From: Helicoverpa zea
Lineage: Eukaryota > Arthropoda > Insecta > Lepidoptera > Noctuidae
Length of the DNA stretch: 64,000 bases
NCBI RefSeq assembly: GCF_022581195.2
Contig: NC_061482.1
Coordinates: 8,928,001-8,992,000 of the forward strand
Direction of reading: 5' to 3'
In this document: piece after piece, positions 48,272 to 59,608 of the stretch
Position numbering within the stretch: position 1 is the first letter of the stretch
Layout: each line of letters opens with the position of its first letter
Position numbers and translations under genes: made by a program
The notes under the pieces: model-generated
The model's database searches: none
Told to the model about the DNA's origin: nothing
The model's input: only the letters and a program-made list of their open reading frames with translations

Positions 48272-48969
48272 TAATATGAAAGATTTTATCATTATTCATT
48301 TCATTTTAACCTAGCTTTTTTATTCATATGTATGTATATTTAATACATAATAACAATATACCACACTACGTAACAATAAAACAAATAGTAACATTTTGTA
48401 CATAAATAAATAACAAAGTTATCAATGCAGTCAAAATTCATACACAATGTTCTTGAAAAACCGCAAATATAAATTTGTTTCCTATTTTTTTATTAAGTTT
48501 TAAGGTTTTTATAATTTTCCCTTTATATGTAGCTAATAACCTATATTGGTGCCAAATTTGAAGGTTCTAAGTTTGCTAGAAGTACCTTAGACTTTTGATG
48601 ATCGGTCAGTGAGTCAGTGACAAAATGGTGTAACTTTGATCGCTCATAACTCGTAAACTATTTATTCAAATGTCTTGTAATTTTGAGACTGAGCTTGTTC
48701 TATTACTCTTGGTCATCGAAAACCTAAACTCCTAGCTTTGTTCACATGGAAGATACAGGGGGCTGAAATAGCCGCGAAACGCTCCGAGAAAAGATGGTAC
48801 GGCCGTGCCCGCTTTGCTCGAGTCTTGGCTGGGGCACTGCCGTGCCCTCAGATAACGTTGGGAAAACATATTTAAATATTTTACTGATCCAACCATAATC
48901 AAAAATAACTAAATAGAATTATTATCTTTGTGACCGACTTTATCAGACACAAAAAGAATTTTATGAATA
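48272..48969. other. Intron with an unassigned repeat-like stretch
   Basis: 48530-48740 (GTACCTTAGACTTTTGATGA, GATCGGTCAGTGAGTCAGTG) looks like dispersed moth repeat DNA, family unknown. No gene. Confidence 0.4.
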
Positions 48970-49175
48970 TGTTACAGCCATAGTGATTAAATAGATATTA
49001 TTCATAATGACTGGTTATTATATATCGGGTGTGTCGTTCATAATCACATTAAATGAAATGCGTTAATATACTAGTTAATATATGTCCATTAACACAAAGA
49101 AAAAAGAAAAATACGTAAAAATAAAAAAATGAATTTTTCAAACAAAGAAAATAGAATAAAAATGTGCGAAAATTA

Positions 49176-49606
49176 GGCGATTATCACACTGCCCCGCATG
49201 ATGCAGCGTAGTGCGTGGATGCGTTTTTTTCTGTTGCTTGTAAATATCTCCGTTTGTATGGAAAACACGCATAGTCCAACACACTGAAAATGCATCCACG
49301 CGCGTTCATGCGGATCACGCGCACACACCCGGAGAAACACGCACCCCCGCGCGTAGGTGCGGGGCGAGACCCAAGGTATGGCACACTGAATCACGCAGTG
49401 CCGCGCGTGATTTTGAATGGGCGTGACGTGTATATTTGAAAATGGAACTCGATGAGAGCCGCTGTGCGTGAATTTACAAAACGCACCTACGCGCGTGATT
49501 GCGCAAAAAACCCGCACGATGATGCAGATCTGCACTCCCGCAGGAACGCGCGTAGGTGCGTCGACACGCAAGATGCAGCGTGATGCGGGGCAGTGTGAAA
49601 ACCACC
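49176..49606. mobile_element. CG-rich Harbinger-like MITE, nested
   Basis: 431 bp with TTA on both sides (49173-49175 and 49607-49609). Ends GGCGATTATCACACTGCCCC and the complement of GGTGGTTTTCACACTGCCCC. The interior is packed with CGCGCGTAGGTGCG-type words. The long minus-strand ORFs here (132 and 66 codons) are by-products of the CG-rich repeat. Confidence 0.72.
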
Positions 49607-49733
49607 TTAGAACACCATATAAAAGTCAGTCATTACAAACAACTGTAATTCTCCCTTGAAAACTGACAGCTGTCAACTGATCAAAACATTCGATACTCCT
49701 AACTTTATCTCTGCTTTACACATGATGTTGTAA

Positions 49734-49914
49734 CGGCCAGTTTCTTCATCAAAAGTTAAAGTTAAAGTAATGTCTAAAGTAAAAGTAACGGTCAAATTCG
49801 TTTTTTCAAGGCTAATGTGACAGCAAAACTAATAGAAAAATTGAATTTAACCGTTACTTTTACTTTAGACATTACTTTAGCCATAACTTTAACTTTTGAT
49901 GAAGAAACTGGCCG
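49734..49914. mobile_element. 181-bp Harbinger-like MITE, nested
   Basis: TAA at 49731-49733 and 49915-49917. Arms of about 60 bp start CGGCCAGTTTCTTCATCAAA. Nearly a perfect hairpin, non-coding. Confidence 0.82.
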
Positions 49915-50147
49915 TAAATTATAAAAACGAAAAATGACTCCTGTGGCTAAACCACTGAATGGATTAGGTTATTTTTTTTACAATTCGCCATATAATATCA
50001 TAAAGTATATGCGGTAGAATTTAATGTGATTGTGAACGACACACCCGATATATGTGTCAATCATCACTTTACCTAAATTGAGTAGACATTATGAATAATG
50101 GCTAGATAATATATATCATATCCAGATTTATTACTTTGGCTGTAACA

Positions 50148-51067
50148 AATGTATGAAATAATACCAAGAACCTTCTAACCACCAAACGAGAAACAAAATG
50201 AAATAAAATGTCATCTAAGTTGTGGTCCATATATTACCTGATATATGTATATGTATTACGCAATGTAAAAGTAAGGAAGAGTGCGTAAGAGGAAATAAGA
50301 CCAAACTGAAAACTCCCCGACATGAGCTTACGGACCTTGTCTATGAAAAGTTATAATCTGTAATACCTTTCCAAGAGGTAGTTTGGTTTATAAAACTTTT
50401 TCAGTTTTTCTGAAGTGCCATTGAGCCAAGCCGGCACATGAAGGACGTCAACAGGGGGGACCCTGTGTAAAATATTTCGAATAAATGTCGAATATTTTAG
50501 GAAAGTTACAAAGTAACGCATAATATAAATAAATTCCGCGCGTATTTTAGTGGCAATGCCTACCTGTGTTGTTAGGTGTATCTTATAGGATTTCACTGTT
50601 GAAATGACTTGGCATGGGTATACTGACTCGACATTTACACTGTCCAATGAAAGCAAAAATGGTTTATTTGTTTACCGCTCATTCAGTGCGCGTCGTATTA
50701 TCACATTCATCGTTACCATTATCGATGTCAATTACAGTTGCACAATGAATATCAATAGTCTGCACTTATGTTCAGTTATAAATTTAAGCTCAGCGCAGAG
50801 GCATGTTGATTTACGCAACATGATATCAATTGTTTCCTTTGTTCTCATGTACGTACCCATTATTAGGCAAAATCACATTCAGTCATTTGCGGTGGGAATG
50901 CAAAGCAACCCCAGCTCGACCGGCAACAATGCCCCCTCAGAAGGCAATAACGCCATCTCCCTGCTGGCTCAATGCCTCTTTGCCTATTTATCGTGCGCTC
51001 TTTTCCCCAGTAAAGTCGGAAGCTTTAGACTTATTCTTATTGCACGGGGAAAGTCTGTTCAAGTGAA
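50148..51067. other. Intron, unassigned
   Basis: A 158-codon plus-strand reading at 50604-51080 has no recognisable domain and ends in the next SINE. Not supported as a gene. Confidence 0.4.
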
Positions 51068-51329
51068 CATTAATATATAATGTCGGGACACCTTTTCACA
51101 CACGGTCGGTTAGCCCCATGGTAAGTTATTAATTAACTTGTGTTATGGGTGCTAACACAACTGATAAACTACATATAGCTACACATATACATATTTATAA
51201 ATACATATTGTTACACCCAGACCACGGCCAACAAGCATGCTCATCACACAAATGTCGACCGAGCCGGGAATCGAACCCGGGACCTCAGGTTCGGCAGTCC
51301 GGCATGGTGACCATTGCGCCATCGAGGTA
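51068..51329 (-). mobile_element. SINE family B, tRNA-headed
   Basis: On the minus strand the head reads CCTCGATGGCGCAATGGTCA (A box TGGCGCAATGG), then a B box GGTTCGATTCC about 35 bp on, then a body (TGTGATGAGCATGCTTGTTG) and the end GACCGTGTGTGAAAAGGTGT. It is unrelated in body and tail to family A. Its head abuts the TATATA tail of the neighbouring LINE. Confidence 0.82.
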
Positions 51330-54300
51330 TATATATATATAGTCCTCCTTATCGTTTTCGATAACGGCGACCTATGGCAAGTTCACCTCCTAGCATGAGC
51401 CCTGATGTGACTGGCGAAACCGAGTTTGGATTTAAAGACCCGGTCGCAAGTGCTGCAGAATAACTGACCCGCACTATTGAGAGTATAGTTGTATGAAGGC
51501 TTAGGTCTCTCTTTTCGTAACTGGCGCTTTTCGTCTAAAGCCTCGAGTCTTTTTTCTTCGAATAACTTGACGTTTTCATAGATCGTTTTGCGCCAAGATG
51601 ACCTATTTAAGGCAAGCCTCTCCCAATCTGTAGGGTGGATACCGCACGCTTTCAGATGTCTTTTGAACACGTCCTTGTAGCGAAGATATTGTCCTCCTTG
51701 CTTGCGTTTGCCTTCTGCCATCTCGGAATAGAAGATCGCTTTAGGTAGACGGTGGTTGTCCATGCGAAGGACGTGTCCACACCACCTGAGTTGTCGTTGC
51801 ATTAACAACGCCTCCATTCCATACATATTAGACCGTCGGAGAACCTCCGTGTTGGAAACGCGATCTTGCCATTTTATTCTTAAGATCGACCTCAGACACC
51901 TAAGATGGAATGTGTCGAGTTTTTTTACATCTGACTTATATAGGCACCACGTCTCCGCGCCATACATAAGCAGAGGCAACACTAGTGCTTTGTAAACGTT
52001 AATTTTAGTTTGCAGCTTTATGTCATGGGATCTCCAGACACGGTCATTGAGTCGTCCAAATGTTGCAGCCGCGTTTGCGATGCGTAGAGGTATCTCTGAA
52101 GCTAGGGTGTTATCATTTCTGATATTGCTTCCAAGGTATTTAAAATGAGTTACTTCCTCTAGTGGCTTGCCATCCACTTTTACAGTCTCCTTGTCTAGTT
52201 CGTGTCCACGTGACGGTTGTTTGAGGATCTGTGTCTTAGCGATGCTTATGACTAAGCCAAATCTTATGCAGGACTGATGTAATGCATCGACGTATTTTTG
52301 CAAATATGTCAGGTTGTCAGACATAAGACACACATCGTCAGCGTAGAGAATTTCGAGGATGGAGATCTTAGTCAGTTTAGTTTTTGCCCTGAACCTTGAA
52401 ATATCGAAAACGCCCTTATCAGTACGAACATTAAGTTGTATCTGATCATGACAATATTCCAAGGCATCTCTCATAACAACCGAAAAATAGATGGCAAAGA
52501 GTGTGGGTGCCATGACGCAGCCCTGTTTTACTCCACTCGTAATCTGGATTTCCTCAGAAAGTTCATTTTCATGCTGGACTTTCGCTTTCATGTCAGTGTG
52601 AAAATGACGTATGAGGTTGATGAACTTCTTTGGATATCCAGATTTCTGGAGAATAAGCCAGAGAGCATCACGTGGAACTCTATCAAATGCTTTCTCTAGA
52701 TCGACAAAACACATGTAGAGAGGCTTTTGGTGTTCCAAGCTTTTCTCCTGAAGTTGCCTTACGACGGAGATGGCGTCGATAGTACCTCTGGCTGGGCGGA
52801 AACCACATTGACTCTCAGGCAGGTAATCCTCCGCTAAGCTACTGAGACGACTGTTAATAATATGTGCTAAGATTTTGCCGGCACTAGAAAGAAGTGATAT
52901 GCCCCTATATGAGCTGCAGTCGGAGACATCTCCTTTCCCTTTATATAGCTTGCAGATCACCGCATCCTTCCAATCCTGTGGGACTTCTTCGGTCTCCCAG
53001 ACCCTTAGGACAAGATGAAATAGTCTTTGTACGATGTTTTTCCCACTGTATTTGTAGACTTCCGATGGTAACTGATCCAAGCCAGGTGTTTTTGAGTTTT
53101 TGAGCCGTTTTATTGCCTTAACAAACTCTTCAAAAGTAGGTGGATCCTCTAGTTGTTGGCAGACAGGCATTTCTTTAAGATTGCTGATATATGACAAGTC
53201 AGCTCTGAGCGCATCGGGATTCAAAACATCATTGAAATGTTCTGCCCATCGCATTATTACATCGGCTTTCGATGTAACTCGGTTCTGCTTGTCTTTTGTA
53301 TACATTGGTGCTATTTTTCTTGCCCGTGGACCGAAAATAGTTCGTATACCCTCAAAGAATCTGCCAGTCTGGTGAGTGTCTGCGTAGTGCTGCAATTCAG
53401 TAGCTTTCTCTGTCCACCACTTGTTTTTCAGCTCACGAACTTTACCCTTCAATCTCTGTGAAGCGTCCCTAGTGCTGCACGTGTCCGTCTGCTTTGAATT
53501 TAGTTGATGCCTGTGTTGCTCAACTAGCGTTCTTATTTCTATGTCGGATTCGTCAAACCAGTCTTGGTTCCTTTTCTGAGGTTTTCCTATAACTTCCTGT
53601 GCACAGCCATGCAGGTGTTTGGCATAGGCTCTCCATTCTCCATCTATATCACTAAGTTCAGCATCCGGAGCACTCGCAGCAAATTTTAAATCTAACGCTT
53701 TGCCTAAATCGGGTGAGGTGATAAGATTCGCGAAGGCCAGCTTGGAAGGAATTTTGTTTGGAGCTCGTCGTGGTGCTTTCAGTTGCAGATACATCTTTGA
53801 TCGAATAAGGCGGTGATCAGTCCAGCCAACGGCGCCACGCATTGCTCTTGTAACAAGAACGTCACGCAGGTCCCTTTGACGGACAATAACATAGTCTAAA
53901 AGATGCCAGTGCTTGGATCTTGGGTGCATCCACGAGGTCTTGTGTTTCTCAGCAAGTCGGAAATATGTATTTGTGATACTAAGGTTAAATTGTGCACATA
54001 ACGACAGTAGTCTAAGGCCATTATCATTACATTTACCAACTCCATGTTTACCGAGAGCACCGTTCCAGATATCAGATTCGGTGCCAACACGAGCATTGAA
54101 ATCACCCAGCAAAATAACTTTATCACAAACTGGGATATTCTCAAGAGTTTGTCTTAGCTGTTGGTAAAACATCTCTTTATCTTCATCAGCAGAAGGCAGT
54201 GTAGGTGCATATACACTTATGAGATGGGCGTGCTTATTGCTGGCAATTGGGATCCGTAGAGTCATGAGACGGTCATTGACACCCTTGGGTAGTTCACTCA

Positions 54301-55110
54301 GATCTCTCACCAGACCATTGCGGATAGCAAAACCTACACCACTACCAGCCCTCTCGCTGGCGGGTCGTCCACTCCAGTAATAGGTGTAGCCTCCGAGCTG
54401 TTCACACAGCTCTCCCGTATCGCTTAAGTGCGTTTCGCTAATTGCGGCTATATCTATATTATAGCGAGCCAATTCCCTTGCTATAAGGGCGGTTTTTCTT
54501 TCTGGGCACAGGTTATGGTCATTATCGAGTAGAGTCCGTACATTCCATGTAGCGATGCATAGTTTTCGGTTTTTATTCGAATCGTTAACTTTTTTCTGTG
54601 TCTTCTGACCGCATTTGACGATGTCCAAGTGCCCGCGGTTTGACACTTGGATGATGGATGGGACAGACTATTTTTGGGCCACCTTTTCTAGACCCCTCCT
54701 CTATGCAGAGGAAAGCAGAGCGATCCTAAATAGGGCTGCTTTGTCACCAGTTGTGCTGCCGAACCCAGAATCCCGTCCCAATCGATTCCGGGAGCGACCA
54801 CTCTCCCCTGGCCGCCTACGTGCAGAATGCTAACTAGAGCCTCGGTACATCGATACCTACGCCCCACCGCCAACATCCCATCGCCGCAGGGCTTTCATCG
54901 CTAAGATCCGGAGGTATATTTGCTAAGGTCATCTGCGCGTGACTTTGATTATAGTGGATATGCAGTTGCGCAAATACACACCCACTCTCTCGCTCCCGTT
55001 CTCTGTATTCCAATGGACTGGCAAGCCAATACGATTGGCAGAGGCAGGAGTGCAGCGAAAGGCCGTAAACTACTATATGGATCCTGATAAACGCCCTTGA
55101 GGTTTTTCGC
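51330..55110 (-). mobile_element. Non-LTR retrotransposon with intact ORF
   Basis: Minus-strand LINE: a GC-rich 5' UTR (about 55110-54647), one long ORF, a short 3' UTR, and a TA-repeat tail at about 51329-51341 (complement TATATATATATATA). The 5' border is estimated from the drop in GC content, and no target duplication was identified. The 5' UTR holds a short alternative reading but no ORF1-like protein. Confidence 0.8.
51383..54646 (-). CDS. LINE polyprotein: endonuclease, reverse transcriptase, C-terminal C2H2 finger
   Basis: 1087 codons without a stop. Residues about 29-290 are an apurinic-type endonuclease: CIATWNVRTL (30-39), AISETHLS, LLGDFNARVG (about 180), LLDYVIVR and WTDHRLIRS (about 273). 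Residues about 500-800 are the reverse transcriptase: KNSKTPGLDQLPSEVYK, YRGISLL, motif A FVDLEKAFDRV (about 643), motif B SGVKQGCVMAP and motif C ILYADDVCLM (about 762), then FKYLGSNI. A connector follows with RWCGHVLRM. The last 25 residues hold a C-x2-C-x12-H-x3-H finger (CSTCDRVF...HIRAH). The enzyme nicks target DNA and reverse-transcribes its own RNA. The start Met is the first in frame, about 30 residues before the endonuclease. All catalytic motifs are intact, so it may be young or active. Clade is left open (CR1/L2-like versus RTE-like). Confidence 0.93.
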   Translation of the reverse strand: MSNRGHLDIVKCGQKTQKKVNDSNKNRKLCIATWNVRTLLDNDHNLCPERKTALIARELARYNIDIAAISETHLSDTGELCEQLGGYTYYWSGRPASERAGSGVGFAIRNGLVRDLSELPKGVNDRLMTLRIPIASNKHAHLISVYAPTLPSADEDKEMFYQQLRQTLENIPVCDKVILLGDFNARVGTESDIWNGALGKHGVGKCNDNGLRLLSLCAQFNLSITNTYFRLAEKHKTSWMHPRSKHWHLLDYVIVRQRDLRDVLVTRAMRGAVGWTDHRLIRSKMYLQLKAPRRAPNKIPSKLAFANLITSPDLGKALDLKFAASAPDAELSDIDGEWRAYAKHLHGCAQEVIGKPQKRNQDWFDESDIEIRTLVEQHRHQLNSKQTDTCSTRDASQRLKGKVRELKNKWWTEKATELQHYADTHQTGRFFEGIRTIFGPRARKIAPMYTKDKQNRVTSKADVIMRWAEHFNDVLNPDALRADLSYISNLKEMPVCQQLEDPPTFEEFVKAIKRLKNSKTPGLDQLPSEVYKYSGKNIVQRLFHLVLRVWETEEVPQDWKDAVICKLYKGKGDVSDCSSYRGISLLSSAGKILAHIINSRLSSLAEDYLPESQCGFRPARGTIDAISVVRQLQEKSLEHQKPLYMCFVDLEKAFDRVPRDALWLILQKSGYPKKFINLIRHFHTDMKAKVQHENELSEEIQITSGVKQGCVMAPTLFAIYFSVVMRDALEYCHDQIQLNVRTDKGVFDISRFRAKTKLTKISILEILYADDVCLMSDNLTYLQKYVDALHQSCIRFGLVISIAKTQILKQPSRGHELDKETVKVDGKPLEEVTHFKYLGSNIRNDNTLASEIPLRIANAAATFGRLNDRVWRSHDIKLQTKINVYKALVLPLLMYGAETWCLYKSDVKKLDTFHLRCLRSILRIKWQDRVSNTEVLRRSNMYGMEALLMQRQLRWCGHVLRMDNHRLPKAIFYSEMAEGKRKQGGQYLRYKDVFKRHLKACGIHPTDWERLALNRSSWRKTIYENVKLFEEKRLEALDEKRQLRKERPKPSYNYTLNSAGQLFCSTCDRVFKSKLGFASHIRAHARR

Positions 55111-56670
55111 ATTACCCTGCTGCGTTATCCGTTATTATAGTTAAAGTTGGTACGGACTATAAAGACGGAGCAGACTCAGAATATATCAGAATGTTTTGTA
55201 TATTATAGCTAATTCAAGCGACAAACAAAAACATGTTATTGTAAATATTGATGTTACCGTCCAAAAAGTCCGATGTAATCCACAGTTTAAAAAACTTCCC
55301 ATTTTTAAGTTTTACTTATTCGATACTAACTTCCACTCACATTTATGATATTAGAAGGATTATAAGATAAATTAAATCATAACAAAACTGCTAATAACCA
55401 TAATTAAGTTATATGAGAACTTCCTAATTCCTAGAAATCATGATTTATGATAGAACTATTACTACTAGTCCGTAGTATCTGATATGTTTAATGTTTTCTG
55501 TATTTTGATGCTATATCTTCTTTATAAATTGTCAGAGGTGAGTGTAGCAGAGATTTCATGACGGCGATAGATTACCTAAACGTCACGGGTCTGTTATTGA
55601 AACCCCTAACCGTCAACTCGATACAGGCAACAATGAAGACGTGATCCCAGTGCATTGTCGGTACAGAATAGGAAGGATTTACCAAGACTGAATAAAACAA
55701 GCTAGCATCTCGACTCGACCGTTAAATGCTTTGTAATCACATTGCACGGGCGTTTGTGGGCTAACCACACAATAAACTTTTGAGCTTCGGCTTGGCTATT
55801 GCTGTACGATTTCATTATAATTTGTTTTGTAGTCGACCCCTTTGGGATGATCGTCTTTGGGACATCGAGTTGGTAGTTGAACTTATGATTTGCACTTTCT
55901 ACAAAAGTACTCTGAATTTTCACATGAATTTCGTTAGAATTTTAAATAGCGGCAAAACTATTGAAGTTGTTTGGTTGTATGCGAGACCAAAGAACTAAGT
56001 TCGGTTGAAAACAGCCAATATAATAATTTACTTTTCCTATTCTCAAGAAGTACTTTAAGCGTGTGTATCATCTGACACTTTAAACACAAAAAAATATAGC
56101 AGACAACCGCATACATGTGCAAAAACACCGAGAATAAAATTTTATGCATAGATATTTTAGAATAATAGCAGGTTCAATGTGGGTTCTGGAATGGTCCTAT
56201 CGACTTCCAATTTATTCAGCGAGTTTAATGTATAAATCCGACGGATTTTCCGTTCCTAGCCACGCAACGCCTGGGATTCTTGCGGAAACCATAATGAATT
56301 TTATTACTTTTGCATTACAGCTGACCAAGTTAGTTATCACAAAATTAATTTGATATTGATGGCAGAAACCACCTACTTTCAAAGAAGCTTCACTGAACCT
56401 GTAAAATGAGGTGAAATATAAAGTATTTTTAATTTTAAATCATCTCTTCCTCACGCCAGAACGTAAACAATTGTTGCTTCCTAACTTAATATTTTGCATG
56501 CAGTTAACTAACAACAACCACAACAAGAAAGCTGCGCTCATCAGAGTATGCAAAGAAATCTTAGCAATTAATTATATATCATGAATTTAAAATAGTCATT
56601 CGTTTTTGGCCTCTAAAAAATATAAGAAAAATTATCTTTTGGATATGTAAACACAATAGTGTTAATAAAA
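55111..56670. other. Intron, no feature recognised
   Basis: No supported gene. Short readings at 55702-55998 on both strands overlap and lack domains. Confidence 0.4.
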
Positions 56671-56770
56671 GGTCGACTGGTAGAGAACGCCTAAGGCGTT
56701 AAGTCCGTCTTTGTACATTGTTTTTATTTTTGTAAAATGTGTGTAAAAAGTATAATAAATAAATAAATAG
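56671..56770 (+). repeat. LINE 3' tail fragment
   Basis: GTCGACTGGTAGAGAACGCC, then AAGTCCGTCTTTGTACATTG and a (TAAA)n-type end. I recognise this as the 3' UTR of a dispersed lepidopteran LINE. Confidence 0.6.
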
Positions 56771-56847
56771 TGTTCCACAAATTCACACACTGGACTGTCT
56801 TAAGCAAACATACTAGAAATATTATCTATACTCTGTGGTTTTGTACA

Positions 56848-57030
56848 TCCTACTTATATTATAAATGTGAAAGTTTGTGAGAATGTATGGATGTATGTTT
56901 GTTATTCAATCACGCAAAAACGGCTGGACCGATTTGATTGAAATTTGGTATGTAGATAGGAGATACCCTGGATTAATACATAGACTTTTTATCAACACAC
57001 CACGCGGGCGAAGCCGCTGGCGGGAGCTAG
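56848..57030 (+). mobile_element. Short non-autonomous Helitron-like element, copy 4
   Basis: Starts TCCTACTTATATTATAAATG and ends GCCGCTGGCGGGAGCTAG followed by T. Confidence 0.78.
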
Positions 57031-57095
57031 TTCTCTATACATATGTAACGCCGTTGGTGTACCAACAAAAAAAATTATGACAATTGAAATAGATA

Positions 57096-57676
57096 TACAG
57101 GGTTACTGGTAAGTAGACCGCATCCTTTCAGGAGGTGATAGTATAGGTCAATACGGACAAATTTGACCATGGCATACACTGGGCAAAAGTTAACCCGTTT
57201 CGAGATAATCGAATTTCAAGATCAGTCGTCTAGGTATACGTATTAATTCTCATTATTAGTGAAAAGTCTCGTTTTTGTGGATTTTTGTGTGTTTTTGGAT
57301 AGATGATGAATCACTTCATAATAACAAACCATAAAACTGTACAAATCACAGAGGAAATTATAGCGAACAGCAATTACTTTTTTAAGAGCTATTTTCTCAA
57401 AAATATTACTCTTCATTTTTTTTGTGCAGAAAACATCTACATTTATCTAGCTATCCAAAAAGGCACAAAACACACTAAAATCCGCAAAAATGAGACTTTT
57501 AACTAATAATAAAAATTAATACGTGTACCTATATAGATGACTTGTAAATAAAAGATCTTGAAATTCAATTATCTTGGGTTAACTTTTGCCCAGTGTATCC
57601 CATGGTCAAATTTGTCCGTATTGACCTATACTATCACCTCATGAAAGGATGCGGTCTACTTACCAGTAACCCTGTA
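57096..57676. mobile_element. TA-flanked foldback MITE, family Y copy 2
   Basis: 581 bp, TA on both sides, same TACAGGGTTACTGGTAAGTA ends as 42266. The central block is inverted relative to copy 1 (for example TTTGTACAGTTTTATGG in copy 1 appears as its complement here). Confidence 0.82.
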
Positions 57677-58463
57677 TATTTAGTACGGATAACACTCACT
57701 TTAAAGAATGATACATAGTCAAACTATATACAAAGAATAATAAACTTCGCGTTTTTTCGTAGATAAATAATGGCATTTCAAATTAGGCTGGTTCGTAGGT
57801 ACCCTTGATTTTCTTACGATGTCATGAGATAAGAAGCTTTCCCTTTGATACTTTGAACCCCGTAATTCACGTAAATGGCCAGGATTTTACCGTATTTCTT
57901 CTTTTGAAGATAATGGTCTACATGTAACTAACTCCGATAAGGAAAATTACCTCTTCTTGAAGTATCTACTACATGCAATGCAAAATCAAGATAAATTATC
58001 TTTCACGCCCCCGCATCACACAATTAAGTTCTGTCGAAGGTAGGTTTCGATTTATTTTAAAAAAACCTTTAATTTTTAAACACACTTTCGTATTTCGTTA
58101 TTACATTTGGATAGAAAATACTTAGATGACATAGATTTTTACTAATAACTTAAGTTTCATAAAAACCGAAATTCATGAGCAAAGAAAGATAGATACATTA
58201 TACAAAGGATTAAGCCGCAAAATGATTTCCCGATTAAAGTTTATAGAGGTTAAGTGACTACCACTGAAGACTGACAGAGAAGCCTTAGCCAGTCACGAAC
58301 TGTGAGCAATTGACTTCTTGGCCAGCGCCGGCAGCCCATTCATCTCACACAATATAAGAAAAGACGTAATCATGTCTAGAGAGGAATCACGTCCAACGAG
58401 CGACAACGCCGGAATTCCGTCTGGCCCGACATCCCTCGTAGTCAGTAGATAATTTTCTTTACA
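57677..58463. other. Intron, no feature recognised
   Basis: No gene or repeat recognised. Confidence 0.4.
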
Positions 58464-58762
58464 AAAAGAAACGGATTTTAGGGTTCCGCACCCAAAGGGT
58501 AAATCGAGACCCTATAACTGAGACTTCACCGTTCGTCTGTCTCTAGGCTGTAACCTCATGAACCGTTCTAATTGGACAGTTCAATTTTTTACAGATTGTT
58601 GTTGCCCTACAACAACGGTTACTGAAAACAAGTATCAAATTAATCATTTCAGGGGGCTATTATGTTTTTATATTTTGTTGGCCTATCTGCTTAAGGAACC
58701 CATCGTGCGCGAGTCCGACTCCACTTGACCGCAATTTTTTGCTTACGGTTTTTGACCGGTGA
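58464..58762. repeat. Moth dispersed repeat ('GGGTTCCG' type)
   Basis: Opens GGATTTTAGGGTTCCGCACC, includes the 'CGTCTGTCT' block, and closes GGAACCCATCGTGCGCGAGT CCGACTC. I recognise this arrangement as a very common lepidopteran DNA repeat of uncertain class. Confidence 0.55.
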
Positions 58763-59121
58763 AACAGCAGGTATTCTATTCACAGTTACAAGGAATAGGC
58801 GTGACGACCGGGCTATAAATAGTGATTCTAATTAGTTCCGGTTTTAGATTGTAACGAATTTTGGGCAAGTATTAATTATTTATTGAAAAAAAAAACAAAC
58901 CATTTCTAAGATCTAACGCAACAATGATTGAGAGTGGGGCCTGGTGACGTCACGTCTTCCTATGTAAAATTTGTACTTAGAAGTGACCAAACCCAGAATT
59001 TAATCGTGTTGTGTTGTATCTTCGTTATTTGTTTGTGAGTGAAAATACTAATATTTATAATATTTCATTAATTACCTTGATCACCCAGGTTTTTGATACA
59101 TTGCCTAGGTGTATAAAATCT
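58763..59121. other. Intron, no feature recognised
   Basis: Poly-A near 58886-58898, no gene. Confidence 0.4.
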
Positions 59122-59608
59122 GTTAGCGTCAGGTCCGCCGTCACAAATCACCGATCCTCTCGAAATACATATAGAAAATTGCTATCTAATTGCTACCAGC
59201 TACCATTAGTTGCTACCAATTGCTACCTTCGTGGTTTTGAGGATATTCAGCATCCTAAGGTGACAGCCATTCTGATATCAGGATGGCTGTCACTTTTCCC
59301 AGTGTGAAGAAACGGCTCAAAAGTATTGAGTTTTTTTTTCACCCAGAGTTGCTACCTAATTGCTACCCTACAGAATTAAATTTTAAACCACATCGATTCC
59401 GTGGATAAAAAGATATTAAAAAATATAGTTTTTGCGCCTAACAAAATCCTGATATCAGAATGGCTGTCACCTTAGGATGCTGAATATCTTCAAAACCACG
59501 AGGGTAGCAATTGGTAGCAACTAATGGTAGCTGGTAGCAATTAGGTAGCAACTCTCTATATGTATTTCGAGAGGATCGGTGATTTGTGACGGTGGACCTG
59601 ACGCTAAC
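59122..59608. mobile_element. 487-bp foldback element with long arms
   Basis: Ends GTTAGCGTCAGGTCCGCCGT and the complement of GTTAGCGTCAGGTCCACCGT. The arms of about 170 bp carry repeated TTGCTACC words. A further palindrome, GTGACAGCCATTCTGATATC, sits in both arms and is repeated within the left arm as its own hairpin (59260-59295). TA flanking is possible. Non-coding. Confidence 0.72.

Larger units (their letters stand above)
48970..50147. mobile_element. Foldback element with two MITEs nested inside
   Basis: Outer ends TGTTACAGCCA (48970) and complement (50137-50147), continued by paired blocks ATTATTCATAATG and ATATCGGGTGTGTCGTTCA on both sides. The inner paired block reaches about 49054 and 50017. 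Two smaller elements lie between the arms. No convincing target duplication for the outer element. Confidence 0.6.

Noticed and set aside
49173..49571. 132-codon minus-strand ORF
   Set aside because: It lies wholly in a CG-rich MITE where stop codons are rare by composition.
50604..51080. 158-codon plus-strand ORF
   Set aside because: No domain and its end falls in SINE B; composition is intron-like.
51255..51329. tRNA gene on the minus strand
   Set aside because: tRNA-like head of SINE B, with a SINE body following and no clean acceptor stem seen.
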